Source: Ruminococcaceae bacterium UBA1405 (GTDB lineage: Bacteria; Bacillota; Clostridia; Oscillospirales; Ruminococcaceae). Taken from it: a stretch of 64,000 nt of DNA. Shown here one piece after another: positions 24,104-32,087 of the stretch. The notes under the pieces were generated by a model, which saw nothing but the letters and a program-made list of their open reading frames with translations, did not search any database and was not told the DNA's origin. Positions within the stretch are counted from its first letter, which is position 1. Each line of letters starts with the position of its first letter. The stretch is from positions 19,303-83,302 of the forward strand of contig DBQB01000016.1 of NCBI GenBank assembly GCA_002305685.1, written 5' to 3'. The position numbers and the translations under genes are program-made.

Positions 24104-26221
24104 TTAAAACGCATCGCGATTATCAGTGACGATTTTATAGCTGTTATTTTCAAAATCCAGCGTGTATTCCAGATACAGCTCTCCATCGATGAGCACCTTA
24201 ATGTTGGAGGTACCTTCTCCGGAGAACGCCACCTTCCAGGTCCCCACTTCCGCCGGGCTGAGCATCTCCCGATGTTTTTCCACTCCATCCTGGGTGGCCT
24301 GTACCGTACAGATCTCCGTCAAAGAATCCGGAAGGGGAATATTCATAATGCGGGAGGTTTGATCCTCGGCACTTCCCTGGCTGACGTTGAGATCCACCGT
24401 GGAACCTTCCATCAGCTGGGAACCTTCCGAAGGATTTTGGGCAATTACAGTACCGGCCGGATATTCGCTGTCTTCCACCGGAGAGACATTGCCCAATTTA
24501 AGGTTAAAACTCTCCAGCATGGCCTGTGCGTTGGCGATGCTTAAACCGCGGACATTGGGAACATCCACCATCTTCTTGTCGGTTCCCAAGCTGACATATA
24601 CCGTTACCACCTGCCCAGCAGGCACCGATGCGCCCGCTTCAGGAACAGTGCGCACCACATATCCCTTAGGGACCGACTCATCATTGACGTCAAGAGAGGT
24701 GTATTCCAAGCCCAATTCCTGAATACGGTTATAAACCACCGTAGCCTCCTCCCGGGCAAAAGCCGGCAAAGAGATGAGTTTGGTTCCACTGGAAACCTTT
24801 ACCTTTACCACCGCTCCCACCTTGATGGCTTTTCCAGCCACAGGAAGCTGATCGTAGATCACCCCACGCCCATACTGTTCGTGGTAGGCCGGTTCCCCAT
24901 CTACCTCCATCACAATATAATCATACTCCGGGGAATCCTTAATCTCATCGTAGCTCAGCCCCACCAGATTGGGCATTGTGGTCTCCGCCACCCGCCCAAA
25001 AGGATCGTTTTCATACAGCAGATAAAAGATAAAAATTGCGGTAACCACCACAAAGGCGAGTGCGATTCCCCCTAGGATCGGCAGGGTGTGGGAATGCACC
25101 ACCGCTTCCTGCTGTTCGTCATACGGCAGCGCACGCTGTGCCGTCCGCTGGCGGCGCCGCTGCACCTTTTCGGATCTGGACTCCGAAGCAGAATCCTGTT
25201 CCTTCGCAGACGTTGCCTCACTGCGGCCAAAGCTGGTCAGCTTTGCAGCTGCCTCCTGGCTGCGCTGGGAACTTCTTCTGCCGGTACTGCCGTTATGGCG
25301 CTCCCTCCACTTTTCCTGTTCCCGGCGAGCGTTCTCCACCGCCCGAGGACTGGGTTCGTCCTGATCCAGATATTTATAGGAAAACTGAATGGATGGATCC
25401 CGCTTGAAGGTATCGATATCCTCCAGCATCTCGGTGGCTGACTGATACCGGTTGGCCGGATTCTTTTCCATGGCTTTCATCGTGATCTCCTCAAGCCCTT
25501 TGGGGATCGAAGGGTTGAGACTGCGGGGGAGCACCGCCTGGCTCTGAATCTGTTTGATGGCCACCGAAACCGGGGATTCCGCCTCAAAGGGCAGCTGTCC
25601 CGTCAACATCTCAAAAAGCATAATTCCCACCGAATAGATATCGGTTTTCTCATCAATCACCCCGCCCTGGGCCTGTTCCGGAGAGATATAGTGGACCGAA
25701 CCGATGGCCTTGTCCGATGAGGTGCGCTGATCGCTGCGGGCAAAACGGGCGATGCCAAAATCCATCATCTTCACCGTACCGTCAGAGAGCAGCATAATGT
25801 TGTGGGGTTTGATGTCCCGGTGGACGATTCCTTTGGCATGGGCGTGCTGCAGCGCGCGAAGAATCTGCACTGTAAAATAGACCGCTTCCTTCCAACGCAG
25901 CACCTTTTGCTGATCGATGTATTCTTTCAGGGTAATTCCATCGATATACTCCATCACAATAGACTGAAACTTATCGGTAAAGATCACGTCATAGACCTTC
26001 ACAATATTGGGATGCGAAAGAACTGCAATGGCTTTCGATTCATTTTTAAACATACGGGAAAATTCCTCATTTGCCATATACTCTTCCCGCAAAATCTTTA
26101 CCGCCACAACTTTATTGTCGGTGACATCCACCGCTTTGTAAACGTTGGCCATCCCGCCAACGCCAATAATCTCTTTGATTTCGTAGCGGCCATCCAGCCT
26201 TTTGCCGATGAATTTATCCAT
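24104..26221 (-). CDS. prkC: PASTA-domain Ser/Thr protein kinase PrkC/Stk1
   Basis: A 705-residue membrane kinase sensing muropeptides or lipid II. The kinase domain is residues about 10-270, with the glycine loop IGVGGMANVYKA, catalytic VHRDIKPHN, DFG and the GSVHYISPEQ activation segment. A basic juxtamembrane linker runs to about 380, with one membrane helix (LGGIALAFVVVTAIFIFYLL). Three PASTA repeats lie outside, at about 417-490, 491-560 and 561-632, followed by an extra beta-rich C-terminal domain of about 65 residues. GGAGG lies 9 nt before the ATG. It is paired with the phosphatase prpC 32 nt upstream. Confidence 0.96.
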   Translation of the reverse strand: MDKFIGKRLDGRYEIKEIIGVGGMANVYKAVDVTDNKVVAVKILREEYMANEEFSRMFKNESKAIAVLSHPNIVKVYDVIFTDKFQSIVMEYIDGITLKEYIDQQKVLRWKEAVYFTVQILRALQHAHAKGIVHRDIKPHNIMLLSDGTVKMMDFGIARFARSDQRTSSDKAIGSVHYISPEQAQGGVIDEKTDIYSVGIMLFEMLTGQLPFEAESPVSVAIKQIQSQAVLPRSLNPSIPKGLEEITMKAMEKNPANRYQSATEMLEDIDTFKRDPSIQFSYKYLDQDEPSPRAVENARREQEKWRERHNGSTGRRSSQRSQEAAAKLTSFGRSEATSAKEQDSASESRSEKVQRRRQRTAQRALPYDEQQEAVVHSHTLPILGGIALAFVVVTAIFIFYLLYENDPFGRVAETTMPNLVGLSYDEIKDSPEYDYIVMEVDGEPAYHEQYGRGVIYDQLPVAGKAIKVGAVVKVKVSSGTKLISLPAFAREEATVVYNRIQELGLEYTSLDVNDESVPKGYVVRTVPEAGASVPAGQVVTVYVSLGTDKKMVDVPNVRGLSIANAQAMLESFNLKLGNVSPVEDSEYPAGTVIAQNPSEGSQLMEGSTVDLNVSQGSAEDQTSRIMNIPLPDSLTEICTVQATQDGVEKHREMLSPAEVGTWKVAFSGEGTSNIKVLIDGELYLEYTLDFENNSYKIVTDNRDAF

Positions 26222-26253
26222 CCATCTGTGCCTCCAATCGAGAAAATGCTTTA

Positions 26254-27003
26254 TTAAGATACCCGGCTGATTACAACCACCGTAATATTGTCAGCGCCCC
26301 CCAGGCGTTTTGCTGTCTCCACCAGCGCCTGCGCACCAGCATGAAGCGCATCCTCCGCCAAAGCTTTGGTGAGGATCTGACAGATCTCCTCCCGCTCTAC
26401 CTGGTTGGTAAGTCCGTCGGAACAAAGAAGCAGCGCCTCTCCGACATCCAATGGGCAACAGATAAAATCTGGAACCAGTGAGTTTTCCACTCCCACCGCA
26501 CGGGTCAGCCAATGACGCTGCGGATGTTCGCTGGCCTGCTGTGGGGTAATACTGCCCTCATCCAATAACTGCTGTACTCTAGTGTGGTCGACGGTTAGCT
26601 TTTCCATACCGTTTTTCCCCAGGAAAAAGACACTGGAATCCCCCACATGGGCAATATAAGCCGTATCCTCCCGCACCAGTGCTACCTCCACAGTGGTACC
26701 CATACCGGAAAGAGACGGGTCCTTCCGGGCTTTATCCCGCACAATGGCGTTTGCCACCGAAACCGCAGAAACCATCAGCGCTCGCATTGAGATATCTCCC
26801 AATTCTGTGCGGTATCCCCGGCTTAACTGACCGCTGATCATCTGGACAGCAGTCTCGCTGGCAACATTGCCGCCGTTTTCCCCACCCATACCGTCGCACA
26901 ACACCGCCAATATCGTATCGTCATGCAAGCGCTGAATGGAAAAAGCGTCCTGATTGGTCTCGCGGCATAGTCCCAAGTCGGTCATTCCTACTGCTCTGAG
27001 CAC
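26254..27003 (-). CDS. prpC: PP2C-type Ser/Thr phosphatase PrpC/Stp1
   Basis: A 249-residue metal-dependent phosphatase that reverses PrkC phosphorylation. PP2C motifs: RETNQDAF, LCDGMGGENGG near residue 36, AHVGDSSVF, and SDGLTN plus GGADNITVVV near the end. The start is GTG at 27003, 7 nt after GGGAGGG; the in-frame ATG six codons later lacks a site. The start overlaps the rlmN stop by 16 nt, so translation is probably coupled. Confidence 0.96.
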   Translation of the reverse strand: MLRAVGMTDLGLCRETNQDAFSIQRLHDDTILAVLCDGMGGENGGNVASETAVQMISGQLSRGYRTELGDISMRALMVSAVSVANAIVRDKARKDPSLSGMGTTVEVALVREDTAYIAHVGDSSVFFLGKNGMEKLTVDHTRVQQLLDEGSITPQQASEHPQRHWLTRAVGVENSLVPDFICCPLDVGEALLLCSDGLTNQVEREEICQILTKALAEDALHAGAQALVETAKRLGGADNITVVVISRVS

Positions 27004-28133
27004 AGATGTACCCTCCCTTCCGGCTTTGATGGCTGATTGGATGTCGGGAACGCTGCTGCGCAGTTAGCCTGCTCAGTTTCCCGGCGCAGCTGACCGCAAG
27101 CGGCGTTGATGTCGCTGCCCAACTCCCGCCGAACGGTAGCGTTAATTCCCAAATGCTGCAACATCTGCTGAAAATGCAGAATGTTCTGTTTGGAGCCCCG
27201 ACGGTATCCCCGCTCCTTCACCGGATTGACGGGAATCAAATTGACATGGCACGGCATTCCTTTGAGCCTATTTGCCAGCTCCCTAGCGCACTCCGGGCTA
27301 TCATTGACCCCCGCAATCAATGCGTACTCAAAGGAGATTCTTCGTCCCGTATAGGCAAAATAATCCCGGCAGGCTTTGAGCAGCGTGTCTATATCATACC
27401 GCAGACTCACCGGCATGGTCTGCCGTCGGATCTCGTCGTTGGGAGCGTGCAGGGAAATGGAGAGGGTCAATCCCAGTTTCAGTTTCATGAGATCGTAGAT
27501 TCGATCTACCAGACCGCAGGTGGAGAGAGAGACATGGCGCAGGCTCAGGTTTTGACCCTCAGGGGAACTGAGGATGGTCAAAAAACGGATCACATTGTCG
27601 TAGTTGTCCAGCGGCTCCCCAATGCCCATCAGCACCAAACTGGCAATCTTTTCCCCGGTGTCCTCCTGCGCGGCATAGATTTCATCCAGCATTTCGCTGG
27701 GCGTCAGGTTGCGCACCCACCCGGCCAGCGTGGAGGCACAGAATTTACACCCCATCTTGCATCCCACCTGGGTAGAAATACACAGGCTGTTGCCATATTT
27801 ATAGCGCATCACTACCGCTTCCACACAGTTGCCATCGGTCAGTCCAAACAAATATTTGACGGTCCCGTCAATTTTAGAAACCAGTTTGCGTTGGATGGAC
27901 AGAGCGTTTATGTAATAACGCTGATCCAATTTTTCTGCCAAGGCTCCCGAGATATCGGTCATCTGAGAAAACGAACGGATGCCATGATTCTTTTGATGCA
28001 GCCAGTGATAAATCTGAGCAGCGCGAAATGGCTTCTCTTCCATTGCCGCCATCTCCGTCTTTAGCTCCTGCAATGTCATGGACTTGATGTCCAGTTTGCT
28101 GTTATTGGTATCTGTACGAATCTCCGTACCCAT
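26988..28133 (-). CDS. rlmN: Dual-specificity 23S rRNA/tRNA adenine C2-methyltransferase RlmN
   Basis: A 381-residue radical SAM enzyme making m2A2503 in 23S rRNA and m2A37 in tRNA. The Fe-S motif is CKMGCKFC with STLAG next. The conserved GIGEPLDNYDNV, and a C-terminal LGINATVRRELGSDINAACGQL containing the resolving Cys, are present. The ATG at 28133 fits the AAGGGG site better than the GTG at 28145. The tail of about 30 residues past the conserved end is unusual and overlaps prpC. Confidence 0.95.
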   Translation of the reverse strand: MGTEIRTDTNNSKLDIKSMTLQELKTEMAAMEEKPFRAAQIYHWLHQKNHGIRSFSQMTDISGALAEKLDQRYYINALSIQRKLVSKIDGTVKYLFGLTDGNCVEAVVMRYKYGNSLCISTQVGCKMGCKFCASTLAGWVRNLTPSEMLDEIYAAQEDTGEKIASLVLMGIGEPLDNYDNVIRFLTILSSPEGQNLSLRHVSLSTCGLVDRIYDLMKLKLGLTLSISLHAPNDEIRRQTMPVSLRYDIDTLLKACRDYFAYTGRRISFEYALIAGVNDSPECARELANRLKGMPCHVNLIPVNPVKERGYRRGSKQNILHFQQMLQHLGINATVRRELGSDINAACGQLRRETEQANCAAAFPTSNQPSKPEGRVHLCSEQ

Positions 28134-28192
28134 ATCCACTTCCACCCCTTGATCGATGTGAACCGTTTGTGCTATGTGTTTGAGACGGTATC

Positions 28193-29566
28193 TTAACGGA
28201 TTTTTTTCCGCATTCTACAAATATAAAATCCGTCTGAGTCGTGTTGATGCGGCAGCAGCAGCTGTTCGCCAGGCAATCCCTGATAATCACCGCAGCACTG
28301 CGGAAATTCCTCCACCGCAAATTCAGGATGCGCCCGCAAAAATTGACCGGTTACCTGCTGATTTTCCTCCCTGCGCAGAGTACAGGTGGAATACACCAGT
28401 ATCCCCCCGTCGCGCAGATACGCAGCGGCATTCTCCAAAATCTGGTACTGAATCTCCGGCAACTGCTCAAATTCCTCAGGAGATTTATAACGGATCTCCG
28501 GTTTACGCCCCAAAATTCCAAGCCCGGAGCAGGGAACATCACAGAGCACCCTGTCATACTGCTGTGGAGCTGAACAAGGCTTCAGCGCGTCCCGCGCCTG
28601 TGCGGTAACGTTTTGCAGCCCCAATCGCGCGGCCCCCTCCCGGATGAGCTTCACCCGATGTTCGTGCAGATCAAAGGCGTCCACCTGTCCCTTTCCCTGC
28701 ATCTGCTGGGCGATGGTGAAGGTCTTTCCGCCAGGCGCGGCACACAGATCCAAAACCCGATCTCCAGGCTGCGCGTCCAGAGAGAGCGCGCACAGCTGGG
28801 AGGATTTATCCTGAATGTGAAACCGTCCCTCTACGAACGCCGGAATCTTTCTCAGACTTCCCAGACCACTCAGGCGCAGACAGCCAGGGAGGGAAGGATC
28901 TATGACGGCCATCTCCTCCCGCCAGACAAATCCCTTTTGCTGTTCCAACTGGCAGCGCAGCCGCTTACAAAGCTCAGCAGGGGTATTCCTCAGCAGATTG
29001 ACCCTGGCATAAAGCGGCATCTGACGGGTGAAGGCCGTCGCGATCCGATCGGTCTCCTCCTCTCCAAATTGCTGCTGCCATTCCAGCAAGATCCACCGAG
29101 GAAGGCTGTAGAGCACACTGCGCTGCGTAACAGGATCCTCATACTCAGGCAGAGCCTTGCCATCCCGCAAAAAGCTGCGCAAAACCCCATTGACAAAGCC
29201 GCTGGCGCCTGGCCGTCGGAAGGTACGGGTCAGCTTTACCGCCTCATTCACCACCGCGCTCTCCGGAATATTGGGCATGAAAAGCAGCTGGTAGAAGGAG
29301 ATTCGAAGAATTGCCAGTACCTCGCCAGCCATCCCGGCAAATCCCTTCACCGCATATTTTTCAATACAGCTGTCCAGTGTCAACTTGCGTTCCAGCACTC
29401 CGTAAAACAACGTGCTGGCAAAGGCCGATTCCGCCCGCCACAATGGATCCTTGGTCCTGTTTTTTCCCTCTTGTTCCAACAACTGATCCAGCGTCAAATT
29501 AGAATAAGCTTTGGTACGCTCCACCCGCACCAAGGCCTGCACACAAAGTTCCCTGGCATTTTTCAC
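28193..29566 (-). CDS. rsmB: 16S rRNA (cytosine(967)-C(5))-methyltransferase RsmB
   Basis: A 457-residue protein with an N-terminal NusB-like RNA-binding domain (about 1-140) and a C-terminal SAM methyltransferase domain. Motifs: LDLCAAPGGKTFTIA (SAM binding), DVPCSGLGILGRKPEI (catalytic Cys region) and YSTCTLRREENQ (second Cys). The start is GTG at 29566, 8 nt after AGGAGGG; the longer ORF start at 29623 has no site. It is the start of the rsmB-rlmN-prpC-prkC-rsgA-thiN-spoVM run, after a terminator. Confidence 0.95.
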   Translation of the reverse strand: MKNARELCVQALVRVERTKAYSNLTLDQLLEQEGKNRTKDPLWRAESAFASTLFYGVLERKLTLDSCIEKYAVKGFAGMAGEVLAILRISFYQLLFMPNIPESAVVNEAVKLTRTFRRPGASGFVNGVLRSFLRDGKALPEYEDPVTQRSVLYSLPRWILLEWQQQFGEEETDRIATAFTRQMPLYARVNLLRNTPAELCKRLRCQLEQQKGFVWREEMAVIDPSLPGCLRLSGLGSLRKIPAFVEGRFHIQDKSSQLCALSLDAQPGDRVLDLCAAPGGKTFTIAQQMQGKGQVDAFDLHEHRVKLIREGAARLGLQNVTAQARDALKPCSAPQQYDRVLCDVPCSGLGILGRKPEIRYKSPEEFEQLPEIQYQILENAAAYLRDGGILVYSTCTLRREENQQVTGQFLRAHPEFAVEEFPQCCGDYQGLPGEQLLLPHQHDSDGFYICRMRKKIR

Positions 29567-29615
29567 GGGAATCCCTCCTTTCCAGAAAGCGCTATCTTTT
29601 TTTATCAAAACTCGG

Positions 29616-29647
29616 AAAAGCACCGAGAGCTCTCCTTTTCTCGGCGC
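29616..29647 (-). terminator. Terminator after the zinc metallopeptidase gene
   Basis: GCGCCGAGA pairs with TCTCGGTGC (one G-T pair), followed by TTTT on the minus strand. It separates the yicC-to-peptidase genes from rsmB. Confidence 0.75.
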
Positions 29648-29716
29648 ATTTCATCGAGTCTATTGGTTTTATCATTCTTATGCCTGGTGAATGTCCGCCG
29701 GCAAATACCCCTGAGC

Positions 29717-30403
29717 TCAATCATCCCTGCGGCGACCAAACAGACCAATCAGCCGAAGCAGCTGCGCCACGCTGGCAATCAGCGCCGCCACATAGGTCAT
29801 AGCAGCCGCGCTCAGCACCTTTTTGGCGCCCGCAAGCTCCTCCCCTTCCAGCAACCCGGTTTCATCCAGAACCCGCAGCGCACGACGGCTGGCATTAAAT
29901 TCCACCGGCAATGTGATCAACTGAAACAGCGCAACGGTGGAAAACAGAACGATTCCCAGCGAGATAAGCTTGGGAAAGGAAAAAATCACTCCCAACAGGA
30001 TCAGCGGAATGGAAACTCTGGAACCAATGTTGGCAACCGGAACAAAGAGATTGCGTATCTGTATGGGCAGATAGCCGGTATCGTGCTGCACGGCATGGCC
30101 CGCCTCATGGGCGGCAACCCCGATGGCTGCGATGGAACTGCTGGAGTATACACTGTCCGAGAGACGGATTACCTTGGCGCGGGGGTCAAAATGATCGGTC
30201 AGGTTACCGGAGATATGTTCCACCGTCACATCGGTAATCCCATTCTCCCGCAAAATCATTTCAGCCGCCATCGCACCGGTGCATCCCCGAAAACTGCGCA
30301 CCCTGGAAAAACGCTGGAAGGTGGAATTTACCCGCGCCTGTGCCCAAAGGCCCAACAGCAGCGCAGGCAGTACCAGTACAATATAATAAGGATCAATAAA
30401 CAT
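29717..30403 (-). CDS. YugP-type zinc metallopeptidase (membrane)
   Basis: A 228-residue membrane protein of the YugP/Zn-peptidase_2 family. An N-terminal membrane helix (YYIVLVLPALLLGLWA) is followed by a soluble stretch with the zinc motif VAAHEAGHAVQH near residue 97, and then two or three further hydrophobic segments. The third ligand may be in LPVEFNASRRAL. The substrate is unknown. In many clostridia it lies between fmt and rsmB, as here. Confidence 0.9.
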   Translation of the reverse strand: MFIDPYYIVLVLPALLLGLWAQARVNSTFQRFSRVRSFRGCTGAMAAEMILRENGITDVTVEHISGNLTDHFDPRAKVIRLSDSVYSSSSIAAIGVAAHEAGHAVQHDTGYLPIQIRNLFVPVANIGSRVSIPLILLGVIFSFPKLISLGIVLFSTVALFQLITLPVEFNASRRALRVLDETGLLEGEELAGAKKVLSAAAMTYVAALIASVAQLLRLIGLFGRRRDD

Positions 30404-30600
30404 ATGGTTGCATTCCTTTCTCCGCGGCTATTCTCAGGCGATTTCACCACAGAAGACAAGAGGACACCGCCTTATGGTATAGCTGCGTACCGAGTTTATT
30501 GTACCACAGTTGCCGCTGTGATATTTAACCAAAGGATGAACTTTTCCCACAGAGGCTATAAAATCCATTGGCAATCCAACGCCATCTTTGCCCACAAGGA

Positions 30601-31539
30601 TTACCGGACACCCAACACAGTTCCCTTTTGCAGCGGATGACCGCGCAGGAAAACCGAAGCATCCATCCGTTTGGCTCCTTCCAGCTGGACTTCCGTCAAC
30701 TGTATTGCCCCTTTTCCGCAGGCCACCGTAAAGGTTTGCGGATCCAGAATCTCTCCTGGCGCTCCCTCTCCCTCGGCCAGCACGCTGCGATGAACCTTCA
30801 GCAGCTTTCCGTCCAAGCGGGTATAGGCACTGGGCCAGGGATTCATACCGCGAATCAGATTGTGTACCTGCTGAGCAGGTTTGGAAAAATCGATAGATCC
30901 CATGGATTTTTCCAACATCGGCGCGTGGGTAGCATCGCTTTCATCCTGAGGAATCCCCTTAGGACGGCGTCCCTGCGCCCATTCCCGGGCAAACAGCGCC
31001 ATCGTCTCGGAAAGGCAATCCGCCCCCAAGACCGCCAAACGGTCATAGAGCTCCCCGGAGGTCTCGTTTTCCCCCACCGCAGTGGATGCCTTCAGGATCA
31101 TATCCCCGCAGTCCAGCCCCTGCGCCATATACATGGTGGTAACGCCAGCCTCCTTCTCACCGTTGATCACCGCCCACTGGATAGGCGCCGCTCCCCGATA
31201 GCGGGGCAGCAGCGAACCGTGGACGTTGACGCATCCCAGCGGCGGAAGCTCCAGAATATCCTTTTGCAGCAGCCGTCCATAGGCGGCCACCACAATGATA
31301 TCGGGGCCGAACTCCCGCATCTGGGCGGCAACCTTTCCGTCCTTGAGGCGTGTGGGCTGAAAGACCGGCAGCCCGTACCGCATTGCCAGCTCCTTCACCG
31401 GAGGCGGCGTAAGTTTATATCCTCGGCCTTTGGGTTTGTCCGGTTGGGTATATACGGCAAGAATCTCATGGCCGTCGTCTATCAGCCGCTGCAAGCTGAC
31501 AGCCGCAAAATCTGGGGTTCCCATAAAAATGACTTTCAT
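30601..31539 (-). CDS. fmt: Methionyl-tRNA formyltransferase
   Basis: A 312-residue enzyme formylating initiator Met-tRNA with 10-formyl-THF. N-terminal FMGTPDFAAVSL; the formyl-group site VNVHGSLLPRYRGAAPIQWA (Asn-His-Asp type triad) near residues 108-127; MYMAQGLDCGDMI; and a C-terminal OB-like domain starting near residue 205. GAGG precedes the ATG. It is 46 nt after def, its usual partner that removes the formyl group. Confidence 0.97.
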   Translation of the reverse strand: MKVIFMGTPDFAAVSLQRLIDDGHEILAVYTQPDKPKGRGYKLTPPPVKELAMRYGLPVFQPTRLKDGKVAAQMREFGPDIIVVAAYGRLLQKDILELPPLGCVNVHGSLLPRYRGAAPIQWAVINGEKEAGVTTMYMAQGLDCGDMILKASTAVGENETSGELYDRLAVLGADCLSETMALFAREWAQGRRPKGIPQDESDATHAPMLEKSMGSIDFSKPAQQVHNLIRGMNPWPSAYTRLDGKLLKVHRSVLAEGEGAPGEILDPQTFTVACGKGAIQLTEVQLEGAKRMDASVFLRGHPLQKGTVLGVR

Positions 31540-31585
31540 CGGCTATACCTCATTTCCTGATTTCAGCTGCTAGGATTCCCTGCAA

Positions 31586-32059
31586 TTAACCCAGTTCCTC
31601 CAGTTCCTTGGGTGTCAGCATACGCTGTGCCAAATCTTTGAAGAGCCTGCCGGAAAGATGATCCGTCTCATGGCACAGAGCGCGGGCAAGCAGATCTTCC
31701 CCTTTGATGGTAAAGAACTTTCCATTGCGGTCTTGGGCTTTGACCTCTACCTTTTTCGGGCGCGGCACCATTCCGTATTCTCCCGGGGAGGAGAGACAAC
31801 CTTCCAAATCCACGACCTCGCCTTTGGTCTTTACAACGACGGGATTGATCAGCTCAATCAGACCTTCTCCGATATCGATCACGACAACCCGTTTTAAAAC
31901 GCCCACCTGAACGGCAGCCAGCCCAACACCGTTTGCCTTATACATGGTTTGGGCCATGTCGTCCAACAGGTCCCAAAGCCTTTGATCAAACACCGTTACC
32001 TCACGGCTTTGTTTGCGCAGAGTTTCATCGCTCTCTTTTAAAATATTGCGAATTGCCAT
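31586..32059 (-). CDS. def: Peptide deformylase
   Basis: A 157-residue metalloenzyme removing N-formyl from nascent proteins. The three motifs are present: GVGLAAVQ (motif 1), EGCLSSPGE (motif 2, Cys ligand) and CHETDHLSG (motif 3, HExxH). The short form is typical of clostridial type 1. The ATG at 32059 is 8 nt after AAAGGA; the longer ORF from 32119 overlaps the end of priA and lacks a site. Confidence 0.96.
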   Translation of the reverse strand: MAIRNILKESDETLRKQSREVTVFDQRLWDLLDDMAQTMYKANGVGLAAVQVGVLKRVVVIDIGEGLIELINPVVVKTKGEVVDLEGCLSSPGEYGMVPRPKKVEVKAQDRNGKFFTIKGEDLLARALCHETDHLSGRLFKDLAQRMLTPKELEELG

Positions 32060-32087
32060 TTCTCTCATCCTTTCCAAATACAAACGC

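Noticed and set aside
28613..30640. 675-codon plus-strand open frame across rsmB and the zinc peptidase gene
   Set aside because: Composition is low in acidic residues and rich in Gln, His and Pro. It spans two well-supported genes and their terminator on the other strand.
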